DNA from: Stenogyne calaminthoides
Lineage: Eukaryota > Streptophyta > Magnoliopsida > Lamiales > Lamiaceae
Direction: 5' to 3'
Assembly: GCA_037126765.1 (NCBI GenBank)
Contig: JBBCBC010000007.1
Location: 30,203,667-30,267,666 of the forward strand
DNA: 64,000 bases
Positions 33,896 through 45,337 of this stretch are shown piece by piece. Below the pieces are notes generated by a model. That model saw only the letters and a list, made by a program, of their open reading frames with translations. It did no database searches and was not told the origin of the DNA. The position numbers were made by a program, and so were the translations under genes. Numbering within the stretch: the stretch's first letter is position 1; each line of letters starts with the position of its first letter.

Positions 33896-34866
33896 AAGCT
33901 GGAGTTAGTCCACAACGACTTGTGGGGTCCAGCACCAGTGACATCTCTTGGTAGAGCATCATATTACATGACTTTCATTGACGACTCTACGAGGAAGGTA
34001 TGGGTTTATTTTTTGAAAAATAAGTCTGATGCCTTTAATGCTTTCAGGAAGTGGAAGGCCCTTGTAGAAACTGAGACAAGTCTCAAAGTGAAGTGTTTGA
34101 GATCGGACAATGGTGGAGAGTACGAGCTCCATGAGTTCAAAGGATTATGTGAGGCGAATGGAATTCGAATGGAGAAAATAGTGAGAGGAACCCCCCAGCA
34201 GAACGGTGTGGCAGAACGTATGAACAGAACGTTATGTGAACGTGCTAGAAGTATGAGATTGAAGTGTGGGCTGCCAAAGATGTTTTGGGCAGAAGCAGTT
34301 AACACTGCGGCCTACTTGATAAACAGAGGACCCTCAACTCCCTTGGAAAATGGCATACCAGAGGAGGTCTGGTCGGGTAAGGAGGTAAATTTGTCTTTTC
34401 TTCGTATATTTGGGTGTGTTTCATATGTTCACGTTGATGCTGCTAGTAGGAGTAAATTGGATGCTAAATCTGTTAAGTGTACGTTTGTTGGATATGGCGG
34501 TGATGAATTTGGCTATCGATTTTGGGATGAGGAAAATCGAAAGATAATTCGTAGTCGAGATGTCGTATTTAATGAGAAGGTGTTGTACAAAGACAGGTTG
34601 GGGATATCCAAAGAAGGTGGTTCTGAGACTCAGGTTGTGGAGTTAGACATTTCGAACTCAGGTGGGAGCAAGAAGGTTCTAGATGATCATGAGATTATTG
34701 AGGAAGAACCAAGTACACCACCACCAACAATTCCGCTGCGGACATCCATGAGAGAGCATAGATCTCCTGATAGGTATTCACCTTCTCTTCATTATTTATT
34801 GTTAACTGATGGTGGAGAACATGAATGTTATGCAGAGGCTACACGTAGTGAGCAGGTGAGCAAGTG
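33896..34866 (+). pseudogene. Element E integrase
   Basis: After the stop the same frame continues with LELVHNDLWGPAPVTSLG (first catalytic Asp), FIDDSTRKVWVYFLK, LRSDNGGEY (second Asp), GTPQQNGVAERMNRTLCERA (catalytic Glu) and the C-terminal domain FLRIFGCVSYVHVDA / FVGYGGDEFGYRFWD. All DDE residues are kept. The Ser/Thr/Pro-rich linker then runs to a TGA at 34865-34867. Confidence 0.94.
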
Positions 34867-35540
34867 AAAACTTGCGATGGATGATGAGATGAATTCGTTG
34901 ATGACCAACGGAACCTGGGAACTAGTTGAGCTTCCTAAGGGCAAGAAGGCACTGCATAATAAGTGGGTTTATAGAATCAAAGAGGAGGCTGATGGAAGCA
35001 AGCGTTACAAGGCAAGACTGGTTGTGAAGGGGTTTCATCAGAAACATGGTATTGATTATACTGATGTTTTTACTCCAGTTGTGAAGCTAACTACTATTCG
35101 GTTAGTTCTGAGTTTGGTGGCTGTAGAGAACTTGGTGTTAGAACAAATGGATGTGAAAACAGCCTTTCTTCATGGTGACTTAGATGAGGACATCTACATG
35201 AAGCAACCGAAAGGATACTTGTCAAAGGGGAATAGTGAGCTTGTTTGCAAATTGAAGAAGAGCTTGTATGGTTTGAAACAAGCTCCATTACAGTGGTAGA
35301 AGAAGTTTGATGGGTTCATGCACGAGATTGAAATCAATAGGTGTGAAGCTGACCATTGCTGTTACTTCAAGAGGTAGATGGTGGTTATATCATTTTGCTA
35401 TTATATGTTGATGACATGTTGATAGCAGGCTCTAGTGCTCGGGAAGTGAGCAAGTTGAAGAAGAAATTGTTTGATAGGTTTGCTATGAAGGACCTTGGAG
35501 AGGCCAAGTAAATCTAAGGTATACGAATCGATCGTGATAG
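34867..35540 (+). pseudogene. Element E reverse transcriptase
   Basis: RT blocks are in order: TWELVELPKGKKALHNKWVY, DYTDVFTPVVKLTTIRLVL, LEQMDVKTAFLHGDLDEDIY and LKKSLYGLKQAPLQW. A TAG at 35297-35299 follows where Tyr is usual. A frameshift near 35370 moves the catalytic LLLYVDDMLIAGSS (35397-35435) to another frame, and two stops follow near 35510. Confidence 0.93.
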
Positions 35541-36369
35541 GGTGACAGGAAAGTTGTATCTTTCACATGCTGAATACATAAAGAAGGTCTTGAAGAGATT
35601 TAGTATGGAAGGTGCAAAGCCAGTTCGTGTCCCGTTGGGAAGTCAGTTCAAGCTATCCAACAAGGACTCACCTAGCAACGTTGAGGAGCGAGCCTACATG
35701 CAAAACACCCCGTATGTTTCGGCAATTGGCAGTTTGATGTATGCTATGGTGTGTACAAGACCTGATATTGCACATGCAGTGGGAGTGGTAAGCCGGTTTA
35801 TGGGCAATCCGGGCAAGCAGCATTGGGAGGCAATGAAGTGGATCCTAAAGTACTTGAGAGGTACTACTGAACAAACTTTGTGCTTTGAGGGCAAAAGCGT
35901 TGAGTTAGCAGGATATGTTGATGCAGACTTGGCATCAAGTGATCTCGACAGAAGAATGAGTACAACCGGGTATGTGTTTACTTTTGGTGGTACAACAATT
36001 TCTTGGGCTTCTAAGTTGCAGAAGATCGTAGCTCAGTCCACTGCAGAAGCAGAGTACGTTGCAGTTACTGAGGCTAGCAAGGAAGTGGTTTGGTTGCAGA
36101 ATCTATCGTGTGAGTTGGGGAAGGAGCAAAAGGATGTTATTCTGTATATTGACAGTCAGAGTGCTATTCACTTGGCAAAGAATCCGGCCTTTCACTTGAG
36201 GACAAAGCACATTGAGTTGAGGTATCATTACATACGTTACCTCATTGAGAACAAGATCTTACAGCTAATGAAGATCCAAGGAAGTGAGAATCCTGCTGAC
36301 ATGTTGACTAAGGTTGTGACCTTAGAGAAGTTGAAGTTATGCATGACTTCAACTGGCCTTGGAAACTGA
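35541..36369 (+). pseudogene. Element E RT connection and RNase H
   Basis: An open stretch of 275 codons: LSHAEYIKKVLKRFSMEGAK, CTRPDIAHAVGVVSRFMGNP and then RNase H. GYVDADLASSDLDRRMSTTG carries the first acidic residue, VAQSTAEAEYVAVTEASKEV the second and YIDSQSAIHLAKNP the third, followed by the KHIELRYHYIRYLIE tail. It ends at a normal TGA shortly before the polypurine tract. This is the least damaged enzyme in E. Confidence 0.95.
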
Positions 36370-36450
36370 GATGAAGGCCCGGCACTACTACCAGTGAGAG
36401 AGACCGTTGAAACGGAGAAGACAAGTTAATTTTTTTTGGAGTCAGTCTCC

Positions 36451-36461
36451 AGGTGGGAGAT
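36451..36461 (+). other. Polypurine tract of element E
   Basis: Aggtgggagat directly before TGTTGGG of the 3' LTR. Confidence 0.85.
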
Positions 36462-36860
36462 TGTTGGGTTATGGAGCCTGAGTCGGAGAAGGGATGCAAC
36501 ACGCTCAAGGCGCTCGACCAGGGGGTTTGGTCGAGCACTTCTGCTCTACCAAAGGCGATCTAGCGCGGTGGGATCCAGGGCAGGCAAGGCGCTCGACTAA
36601 GGAGCTCGGTCGAGCACATCTGCTCGACCATGGGGCTCGGTCGAGCACCCCGATGGGCCAAAACTAGGGTTTCATTTAAATACTCATTAACTTGTTGTAT
36701 CGTTGTATCACTCAAAATTATCACCAGAAAACAATAGTAGATCTCCTGGCTTGGTAGTGCCCCCAGACTTAGTCATTCCTGACGAACTGGGTAACCAAAT
36801 TTGTGTTCCTTAATTCTTGTCTCTATTATTTTCTCCATAATTGCTGCTTTAATCCTAACA
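36462..36860 (+). repeat. 3' LTR of element E
   Basis: This LTR is 399 bp and aligns end to end with 32045-32442, with about 30 differences. The R stem-loop is at 36762-36791. Confidence 0.97.
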
Positions 36861-36865
36861 CATAC

Positions 36866-37879
36866 ACCTACTGCAAAATTTATGTCTGGTCTGCTGACAG
36901 TCAGGTATAGTAGAGATCCAATGAGAGCCCTATATTCTTTCTGATTAGTTTTCTGACCATTCTCATCTGGATCCATCTTGAATCCAGTCATCATAGGAAT
37001 TTTGGCTTCCTTACTGTTCTGAATTCCAAACTTAGTCAACAGATTCCTAGTGTACTTTGCCTGACAGATGAATATCCCTTCTGTACTTTGCTTAACTTGT
37101 AGACCCAGAAAGTAATTCATCTGACCCATCATGGACATTTCGAATTTTCCTTGCATCAGTTTGCTGAATCTTTCACATAAGGTCTTGTTGGGAGATCCAA
37201 AAATGATATCGTCCACATAAATCTGAACCATCAGAATATCTTCACCATCTTTTATTCTGAATAAGGTTCTATCCACTGTTCCTTTAGTGAATCCACTATC
37301 TATCAAGAACTGAGATAGTGTATCATACCAAGCTCGAGGAGCTTGTTTCAGGTTATAAAGAGTTTTTCTTAAACGGTACACCTGGTTGACCTTTTCAAAG
37401 CCAGAAGGTTGTTCAACATAAACTTTCTCAGCTAGTACCCCGTTTAAGAATGCACTCTTTACATCCATCTGATACACAATAAACCCTCTGTGGGCAGTAT
37501 ATGCCAGAAACAGCCGAATGGCTTCCAGGCGAGCGACTGGTGCAAAGGTCTCATCATAATCAATTCCTTCTGATTGTGAATATCTCTTAGCAACAAGTCT
37601 TGCCTTATTTATGGTTATGACATTGTTCTCATCTTTTTTGTTCTTGAATACCCACTTGGTGTCTATCACATCTTGACGAGTTGGTCTGTCTACCAGTTTC
37701 CAAACATGATTCCTTTCAAACTGCTCCAATTCTTCTTGCATAGCTAGAATCCAGTTGGCATCTTGTAGAGCTTCTTCTATAGTGGTTGGTTCCTTCAAAG
37801 ACAGATAGCAACAATACATGGCACTTTTACCAATCTGATGTCTAGTTTTAACTCTATCAGATGGGTCTCCGATGATCAA
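36866..37879 (-). pseudogene. Element D reverse transcriptase
   Basis: One open frame covers the RT of D. It starts with IDTKWVFKNKKDENNVITIN, followed by DYDETFAPVARLEAIRLFLA, VYQMDVKSAFLNGVLAEKVY, LYNLKQAPRAWYDTLSQFL, the catalytic IYVDDIIFGSPN, and FLGLQVKQSTEGIFICQAKY, ending at TVSRPDINFAVG. There element E interrupts it; the last 30 or so codons of the open frame are read from the E LTR. RT itself has no visible stop. Confidence 0.93.
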
Positions 37880-38446
37880 ATCAGTTGGATGACTGGTTAT
37901 CTAGGTCCTTCTTTTCTGATTTTCATCAGTTTGGAGAGCATCATCCTCTTCTGATAGTGATTCATTACTAGAGATTGGGAGAGGTACAGTAATAGGATCC
38001 ACTTGACATGGACAAGTCTCAGCTGATGTTGGAATCATCATATGCTAATGTCTGTCCATAGGAACATCAGGTGTTCCCCTTGAACCAGATGGTTCAGTTG
38101 ATACTGTCACAGCTGTACCAGCTTCTTCATTGACAGTTGTACGTACCTTTGGGTCTGAATGACCTGGTGAATCAGTTAGATCAAGTTTTGGGACATACAC
38201 AGTTAGGTGATATGATCCTTTTTCCTTGATATTTACCTGATCCATTTTATGTGCATCAGGTAATGGTTGTTCTGGTACTGCTTGTTCTGAGACAGATTTC
38301 TCTTGTTCAGAAGATGTCTCATCAAAGACCACATGAGGTGTTTCTTCCACAACTAAGGTTTGCCTGTTGAACACCCTGAAAGCTTTGGTGGTTGAGGAAT
38401 ATCCTAAGAATATACCCTCATCTGACTTGGCTTCAAAGGTTTTCAA
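37880..38446 (-). pseudogene. Element D integrase C-terminus and linker
   Basis: Collinear with 20171-20892 of C. LKTFEAKSDEGIFLGYSSTT follows the same in-frame TAG (38445-38447 region) as in C. The variable linker that follows has one stop near 38047 and shifts before RT. Confidence 0.82.
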
Positions 38447-39620
38447 CTAACTCTTCCCATTGTTGTGAATGAAACACTTGCACCCAAAAATATGGAAGTA
38501 AGAAACACGAGGTTTTCTGCCCTTCCACAGTTCATAAGGTGTTTTGAAGTGAATCTTAGTCAGAGAGCATCTGTTCTGAATGTGACATGCTGTGTTGATA
38601 GCTTCTGCCCAGAAACGGCTTGGAGTTGCATGTTCAGCTAACATAGTTCGAGCAGCTTCTTTGAGTGTTCTGTTTCTCCGTTCTGCTAATCCATTCTGTT
38701 GTGGTGTTCTTACAGCAGATGTCCCATGCTGTATTCCAAACTTAGTGCAAAAGTCAGTAATAAAGGAGTTCAGAAATTATGTACCTTTATCGGATCTAAT
38801 TTTTACAATACTGACACCCTTCTCCTTTTGTAATTTCTTAAGCAGCTCGGGTATCTTTGTTGTTGTCTCATTCTTCTTATACAAGAATACCACTCAGGTA
38901 AACTTGGAATAATCATCCACGATTACCAGAGTGTATTTGCATCCGCTGAGACTAAGTGGTGTAACTGGTCCAAACTAATCCATATGGAGCAGCTGTAATA
39001 CTCTGCTGGATGCTGGTCCTGGGATCCCCTTGAATGAGGCTTTAACCTGTTTTCCCTTCTGACATGCGACACATGTCTGATCCTTAGAGAATACCTCATT
39101 CGGGAGACCCTCAACCAGAGACATCCTTGCTATCCTGTTAAGAGTTTTAAAGTTCAGATGACTCATTCTCTTGTGCTAGAGCCAACTACTGCTTTTGGAA
39201 CTCTTAACAATCAGGCATGCATTTCTTGGACAACTGTTCCAATCTGTAGTGTAAATCGTTCCCTTTTCTTGAACCAGTTAACAAAATCTGTTGAGTAGCT
39301 CGATTCTTGATAGTGCACTGATCAGTCGAGAACTCAACACTAAATCCGTTGTCATAGAATTGTGAAACCGATAACAGGTTGTGCTTCAAACCATCGACAT
39401 ACGAGACTCCAGTAACCTGTACATCATCATTCTTTAAGGTTCTGAATCCTCTGGTAAAACCAAAGTTATCATCACCAAAGAGTACACGTGGCCCTTCTTT
39501 TCTGTGTATGAGCTAAGGAGATGTTTGTTTCCAGTCATGTGTCTTGAGCATCCACTATAGATGTACCAGATAGTTGCTTGTACACCTCCTTTATTGGCAA
39601 ACCCACGCGAACCTGCAATC
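38447..39620 (-). pseudogene. Element D protease and integrase
   Basis: In the protease the triad reads W-Y-I-Y-S-G-C near 39555: the catalytic Asp is replaced by Tyr (one-base change relative to C). GAG-pre-integrase has a TAG where C has Leu-Leu-His (near 39177). Integrase has MSHLNFKTLNRIARMSLVEG, LLHMD-stop, the TGA after SKFT (near 38895), the stop after DKGT (near 38780), and GLAERRNRTLKEAARTMLAE with the catalytic Glu. The last two stops are shared with C. It would be catalytically dead even without the stops. Confidence 0.87.
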
Positions 39621-42195
39621 AGATCAGGCTTTAGGTACCCCAGTAGAACTGGGGGTTAGAAGTACCTTTCGGGATCCAAACAAATCTGGCACCTTTGTTG
39701 AAAACAGAGGGCTTGATCTGTCTCCCATAGACATCTACATAATCATACATCTCTTCATATGCAATCTGGTCAGTATGATCATTAGTGTGAGCTTTGGACG
39801 AATCAGAAGACTTGGGATTTTTCATTGATATTTGTCTTCTTTTAATCCAGTGGGGCTCAGGTGCAGCAGCCCTAGGTTTCTGATTGTAAGGGTAGGTACG
39901 ACTGCTACCATTAAAAGATTCATATCTTTTTGGCATAGATGATCTTAGCAATTTACCCTTTGCTTGCTTGTTAGGCAGCTTGACCTAATTAGGTTTCAGA
40001 TCAGATTTTCCCTTGAGAGGTAGTCTTTTCTGATTCCTAATCTGCTGATCAGGTTGAGGTCTCTTCAGAAGAACAAGGTTCTTCTGTTGATTCCTCGGCT
40101 GATGCTTGATCAGTTGGGGTCCATTTATGTTCCCTTTCTGATCAAACACTTGTCTTACTTGTTCAGCAGGTCTGTTTCCCTTATTTGATACAGATTTTGC
40201 TTTTCGTGTATCTTGATCAGAAACTCGTTTGATTATACTTTTCTAAAGTGAACCAGACGGGGCTTTTGAGGATGCGGAAGGGTTTTCATACCTAATTCCC
40301 TTCTTATTAGTTGATGTACGAAAATAGTTGTTCAGATGTTGAACGGTCTTAGATGATTTCGTGAAAACCTCTATTTTCTTACGTAAACTATCCTTAGTAA
40401 TTTTTAGACTCTCATGCAGTCGGAAGAGTTCATCAAACTTAGCTTGAAGGATTTTGAGATCATCAGCTTGTTGTTTGTGAATGGCTAGCTGTTCCTTAAT
40501 CAGTTTATCCTGATCAGAAGAACTGACTTTCAGAAGCTCCAGTTCTGCAGTCATTTTCTGAACAGTCTCAACTGATTTCAGTTCAGTTGCTTTTCTTGCT
40601 GCATTTTCTTTAGCAAGCTGATTGTTCTCTGACCTCAGCTTATCGTTCTCAGCTTCCACTATGGTATAAGTGTCTACTGCATTAGAGAGATCATCAAGCA
40701 ATTGCTTATTGTAGAGCTGCATGTCAATCTCTCCAGCAGTTGTGCTCAGCACAATAGGTGTGGAAACAAAAAATACAGAAGGTTTAGAGGATACCTAGGA
40801 ATTATCAGCATCCTTAGCCATGAGGCAGATGTCATCATCAGACGAGAACATCATATCGTCCATGTCATTGAAATCATCAACATTGCTCATCAGGCATAAA
40901 TCTTCTACAGATGAGTAACCAGAATCCTATGAAGGCGGATAAGAATCATCAATCCCAGATGTATCAACAACCATGGCTTTTTTGTCTCTGTATCATTGCT
41001 CTCTTCTGTTCCGCTTGTCTTCTCTTTCTTTCGGAGTCAGGTCAGGGCAGTCTGCACTGTAGTGACCTGGTTTCTGACAGTTAAAACACGCTCCACGTTC
41101 CACGGAACTTCTTTTGCCAGGTGAGTCATTCCATCTGTAGAATCTGTCGGGTGACTTTCCAATTTACCTGTGATCAGAATTCCTTCTTTCTGATCTGTTG
41201 TCTCTTCTTTCGTCAAATCGATCATCTCTTTTTTTATCCTCTCTGCAATCCTCCCTATGATCATCTCTTCTATCATCAGATCTGTTTCTTTCTTGTGATC
41301 TGTCAGTTGATCTTCTATCTCTTCCTCTGCTGTTCTGATAGTCTCTGTAGAATTTTTGATATTTACCCAGTTGAATGTTGGATCTTTCGAGTTTTCTGGT
41401 CAGCAAAGCAATCTGTTATGTCTGACTTATGATATTTCCAACAGGTTCAATAGATTTTGAGCTACTGCCGGCTGCTTTGAATGCAACTGCTTTTGATGTG
41501 GCGACTCATCATCTTCTTCTTTCCCTCTTTCAATCAGATCAAACTCATGGGCTTTCAGATTTAAGAACAGACTGCTCGGCTTCATCTTCGCTATGTCCTG
41601 ACATTCCTTGATCACGGTAACTTTCATATCCCACTTTTTCATCAATGATCTCAAGATCTTGTAGTTCATGTCCTTGTCGATCATTTCTCGTCCTAACTCT
41701 CTGAGCTTGTTGATAGACATGGTAATTCTTCCATCTAGCTGGTTGATCATCTCGTTGGGCAGCATCTTGAGTTTCTCGAACTTAACCAGTTCGGCCTGTA
41801 ATCTGCTGTCCTTTATCTGGTCATTTTCCTCGTATATCTCAGCTAGAGTATCCCACATCTGCTTCGCAGTTTTGAGGTATTTGATCTTTTCTATGGTTAT
41901 CTTGTCCATTTTTCTTCATAATGATATATCTGGCCACAATATCCATATTGGACAACTTCCTTTCCTCGGCATCCATCAGAGAAGGACTCTTTCTGATTCT
42001 GGCTCCAACTGGAAACTCTAGATCACCTCCTTCAGCTGGATTGTTGTAGTAAATAATGATAGGTCCTTGTTCAAGAACTTCCATCATTCGGTTGCTTATA
42101 GCTCCTAGATGGTTGCTCATGAGTATGGTCCAGTCTGCATACTCATCAATAGAAAACTTAGGCAGATCATGATACATACCAGATGTATTATCCAT
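39621..42195 (-). pseudogene. Element D gag
   Basis: Gag starts at the ATG at 42195 (MDNTSGMYHDLPKFSIDEYA). Gag fold motifs follow (AKQMWDTLAEIYEENDQIKD, MKKWDMKVTVIKECQD). Next come an Arg/Asp-rich linker (RDDHREDCREDKKRDDRFDE), a zinc knuckle region near 41080, an acidic stretch, a coiled coil (40420-40690) and a basic C-terminus (39631-39951). There are frameshifts near 41910, 41500 and 40240, and a stop near 40797. It parallels gag of C. Confidence 0.87.
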
Positions 42196-42320
42196 GCTGA
42201 TCGTGAGTTTTGAAAACAAATGAACTTCAAAAATAGGTTTTTCAAGATCTGTTCAAGTGACCACAATGGTTCTTCCTCAAGAACCGATGATACTCAAAGC
42301 CAGTGGTCCGTAGAACCACT

Positions 42321-42332
42321 GCTCTGATACCA
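42321..42332 (-). other. Primer binding site of element D
   Basis: The minus strand reads TGGTATCAGAGC, two bases from the LTR edge (42335). Confidence 0.92.
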
Positions 42333-42742
42333 CTTGTAGGTCCCGAATGGGTTTTGTGAGGGCAGAAGTCTAGAGGGGAGGGGTGAATAGACTTCTGAAA
42401 ATGTTTTGTGCAAGATCAGGTGTGAAAGCAAGTTGCCTGATCAGAGTGCGAGTGAATCAGTTTGGACTGGTATCCAACTTACTAATCACCTGGTGGCAGA
42501 TCAGTTCGGTGTCTATCAGTTTAACTGATGTGCGGAAGCAAGTTTTAACCCGTGTGAAAAACCAGTTTTATAGAATCATATTCTGCTTGTCTGTTTTCAA
42601 TCAGATGACATAGTGTCAAACTGATCAGATCAGTTACTTGATGCAAAACTGATCTAGACTCAGAAAATGTATGTAATGTTAAATCAGGTAGTGTGCTATA
42701 GTGTAAAGCAAGTAAAGCAGATACACACACAAGATTTTTATA

Positions 42743-42771
42743 GTGGTTCGGACAACCAGTCCTACGTCCAC
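42743..42771 (-). promoter_or_regulatory. Conserved R-region stem-loop, LTR of D
   Basis: The minus strand reads GTGGACGTAGG, a loop, then CCGAACCAC, identical in plan to C. Confidence 0.55.
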
Positions 42772-43148
42772 TCTTCCCTATCAGCAGGGGCACCAACTAA
42801 CCAACTGGACTTAGTTTAATATGTTAGTCCAACACAGTACAACCAACAGATGTTTCAAGAGTTCTCACTCAACCGATCCCAGAAATCAGAAACTAGAAAC
42901 CCTAGTCTGAAATCTTGCAAAACAAACTTAACCTAACTTTTGGGTTTGGATAAAGATTTGTTGTTGTTCCAACTGGAAATCTATCCTAGTATTTATTTAG
43001 CCTAAAGCTAGAGGATGAGATTTCAATGCTAAGAACAATGGGATGAACACTTAGAAATAATCTTCAAATTTGTGTTCTTCGTGCGGAAATTGCTATGGCT
43101 TGAGCTTGATGATAATTTTTCATGTCTTCAGTATGAAGAGTGATCCCA

Positions 43149-43157
43149 TATTTATAG
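43149..43157 (-). promoter_or_regulatory. TATA box in LTR of D
   Basis: The minus strand reads CTATAAATA, matching 27591-27600 in C. Confidence 0.6.
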
Positions 43158-43785
43158 ACCTTGAAATCAAAGAGCCGTTGGAGAGCAATTTTAATTTCAG
43201 GCTATTTTAGGTAGCTTCCAGGCTTGATTTGACGTGCTCAGGAAGGCCATGTCATCTTCGTGCATATTTATCCTTTGTAGTCGTTTGCCCTGATACACCA
43301 TATCCTGCAACGTCAGATTCGTACATACGTGTTGACCCCTAAGTGGCTAACAAGTACATTCATTCGGTGTCTTGTAAAGCCAGCTTTTGTTGACACTGGT
43401 CTGATTTACACCTTATGCCTTGGATAAGTAGTTATGCTTATCACTTTTCTGACTAGGCTAGAACTGATCAACACCAATACTGACCAGTCGTCTTGAGTTT
43501 ACTGATATGGCTGTCTTAGCTTCAACCAATCGACTCTGCTGATGTCTACGTAGAATAGGTCTTCTGGTCAGCTGCATCTTCAAATCTGATCTTCGTTTCT
43601 GATCTTCGCTTCTGATCTAACTTGTGCATTTTGAGTTCCCCCTCAAAATGTGACCTAGTCTAATTCATCAGCTGTCTAACATGTTCAGCTGGTTTCCTAT
43701 CAAAACATCAGTCGACTAACAGGTTCGACTGGTCCCTATTACAATTGTTTTGGAAACTTCCATCAAAACTATAAATTTCCCAACA

Positions 43786-45337
43786 ATTACATACTTTTGA
43801 GTGATAAATTTTTATTTTTAACTGCTAATTAAGTCTTCAAAATGATATATATAACTTATATTTAATAGTAAACAATGATGTTGTTTAAATAACTCTTGGT
43901 TGTTTAAGACTTCAGTGTTGTATATATTTTGTTATTGTTTACTAGCTAGAAAGATCAAAAGGAATATGAATTACATACTTTTAACTAATAAAATTTCAGT
44001 TTGAGCTTTTAAGTCTTCAACATGATATAGACAACTTATATTTAATAGTATATAATGAGGTTGTTTAAAATTGTGTTGTTTAAACAACTCTTTGTTGTTT
44101 ACTCTATTTTAAAAATCCGGTCCGACTGGCCGGTCGAACCGGTCGGACCGGTGAACCGCTGACAACCGGTCCAATGGAGGTATATAAAACCGCTATTGGA
44201 CTGCTACCCTTAAAACTAGAAAAACCGGTTGAAAACCGGTCAAAACCAGGAACCGGTCAACCATTAAACTTCGGCAAGAAGCTTTGACGGTTTTTTCACG
44301 AAAAAAAAAAGCCCTAAAGCGGCTAAGCACAACCGCAAGACAAAGAAACTCCAACCCAAATAAAATCGATTGCTCCTGCTCTCCGACCATCGCCGTCATC
44401 ATTGGCTTCCACTATAGGCCATGACTCACGGTCGTCCCTCGCCCGATTGGAATGGATTGATTTGCATCATCTTGCCGCCATTGGCCAGACATTCTCTCCA
44501 TTGCCACCACTCACCACATAAATGCTCTACCCCTTCACTTTCTTTTAGCAAGTTGATAATGATATAAGAATGGGAAGAGGTAGATACAAATGAATATTTG
44601 ATGTTGCAGCTTTTGAATAATGTGCCCAACCTACCTCGGGAGATGCACTTAATTTGCCACTATGGATAGATATCCATATCCCTACACACACACACACTAG
44701 ATATAATATTTTAAAAATATAAATTTACTGTTTAAAATATGAAATCATTTAATGGGAATGTTATGACTCGTGACTTTTGTATTGTTGATGACATTTCTAT
44801 TATGATTGGGAGTTGAAACTAGTTAAGTTTGAATTTTGAAGTGACTTTAGATACTTTATATTCACTTATCATACTCTATATTTTGATTTTTATTTTAAAT
44901 TATGCATATATATATATATATATATATATATTTATTTATTATGACATCACACCGACTCAATACGGCTCAATTCGGTCCAACCGATCCGACCCCGGTCCAA
45001 CCTTTTTTTGGAGTCGTCCGGCTCAACTTCCGGTTCCGGTTTTTAAAACATAGGTTGTTTAAGACTTCATGTTATATATATTTTGTTTTTTGTTCACATG
45101 AAAGGTCAAATGGAGTATGAACTACATAATTTTAAGTGATGAAACTTAAATTTTAGCTTTTAAGTTTTCGACATAGACTGTTTAACTTATATACAATAAT
45201 AAACAAGGTTGTTTAAACAACTCGTGATTGTTTAAGACTTTAATGTTGCTTATACTTCATTATTATTCTCAGGAAAGGTCAAATATGGCATGAATTACAT
45301 TCTTTTGAGTGATCAAATTTCAATTTCAAAGCAAGAA
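43786..45337. repeat. Tandem repeat, about 185-bp units
   Basis: Three units and part of a fourth start at 43786, 43970, 45121 and 45294, each opening with (a/t)tacat(a/t)cttttga or a close variant. Each contains aagtcttcaacatgatata, ttgtttaaacaact and gttgtttaagactt. Lengths are about 184, 191 (without the inserted element and one target copy) and 173 bp. Unit 2 is split by the element at 44102-45053. Element D starts exactly at the edge of unit 1. It may be part of a larger old transposon. Confidence 0.85.
44102..45053. mobile_element. Non-autonomous hAT-like element (952 bp)
   Basis: The element splits unit 2 of the tandem repeat and is flanked by an 8-bp target duplication, gttgttta (44094-44101 and 45054-45061), the size made by hAT transposases. 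Its ends are imperfect inverted repeats, ctctattttaaaaatccgg against ctatgttttaaaaaccgg. The ends are rich in ccggtcc/aaccgg motifs (44115-44260 and 44950-45045). It contains an (AC)7 run (44684-44697) and a (TA)12 run (44906-44930). No transposase is encoded. Confidence 0.75.

Larger units (their letters stand above)
32045..36860 (+). mobile_element. Element E: complete Ty1/copia element, plus strand, inserted in RT of D
   Basis: A complete 4816-bp element with both LTRs (32045-32442 and 36462-36860) and a perfect 5-bp target duplication, catac (32040-32044 and 36861-36865). Gag, protease, integrase, RT and RNase H run in one direction in TNT1-like order. By eye the LTRs differ at about 7-8% of positions, so E is older than A. 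At least eight stops or frameshifts inactivate it. Most stops look like C-to-T or G-to-A changes in TGG, CAG or CGA codons. Confidence 0.96.
28330..43785 (-). mobile_element. Element D: sirevirus-like Ty1/copia element carrying nested E and C
   Basis: The order on the minus strand is 5' LTR (42335-43785), primer site, gag, protease, integrase, RT, [element E], RNase H, spacer and ORF3, with ORF3 cut at 28330 by element C. Its right flank attac (43786-43790) starts the first unit of a host tandem repeat and should be the target copy. With E removed, the internal part visible here is about 9.2 kb. Its 3' LTR lies left of the window. It is the outermost element of the nest. Confidence 0.92.
42335..43785 (-). 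repeat. 5' LTR of element D
   Basis: This LTR is 1451 bp. The minus strand starts TGTTGGGAAATTTATAG at 43785 and ends GGGACCTACA. It is the same family as the LTR of C (26768-28329), differing by many substitutions and indels. The TATA box is at 43149-43157 and the R stem-loop at 42743-42771. It lacks part of the U3 repeats seen in C. Confidence 0.94.

Noticed and set aside
44193..44402. Short open frame inside the hAT-like element as a transposase remnant
   Set aside because: 70 codons without any hAT transposase motif; the element appears non-coding.
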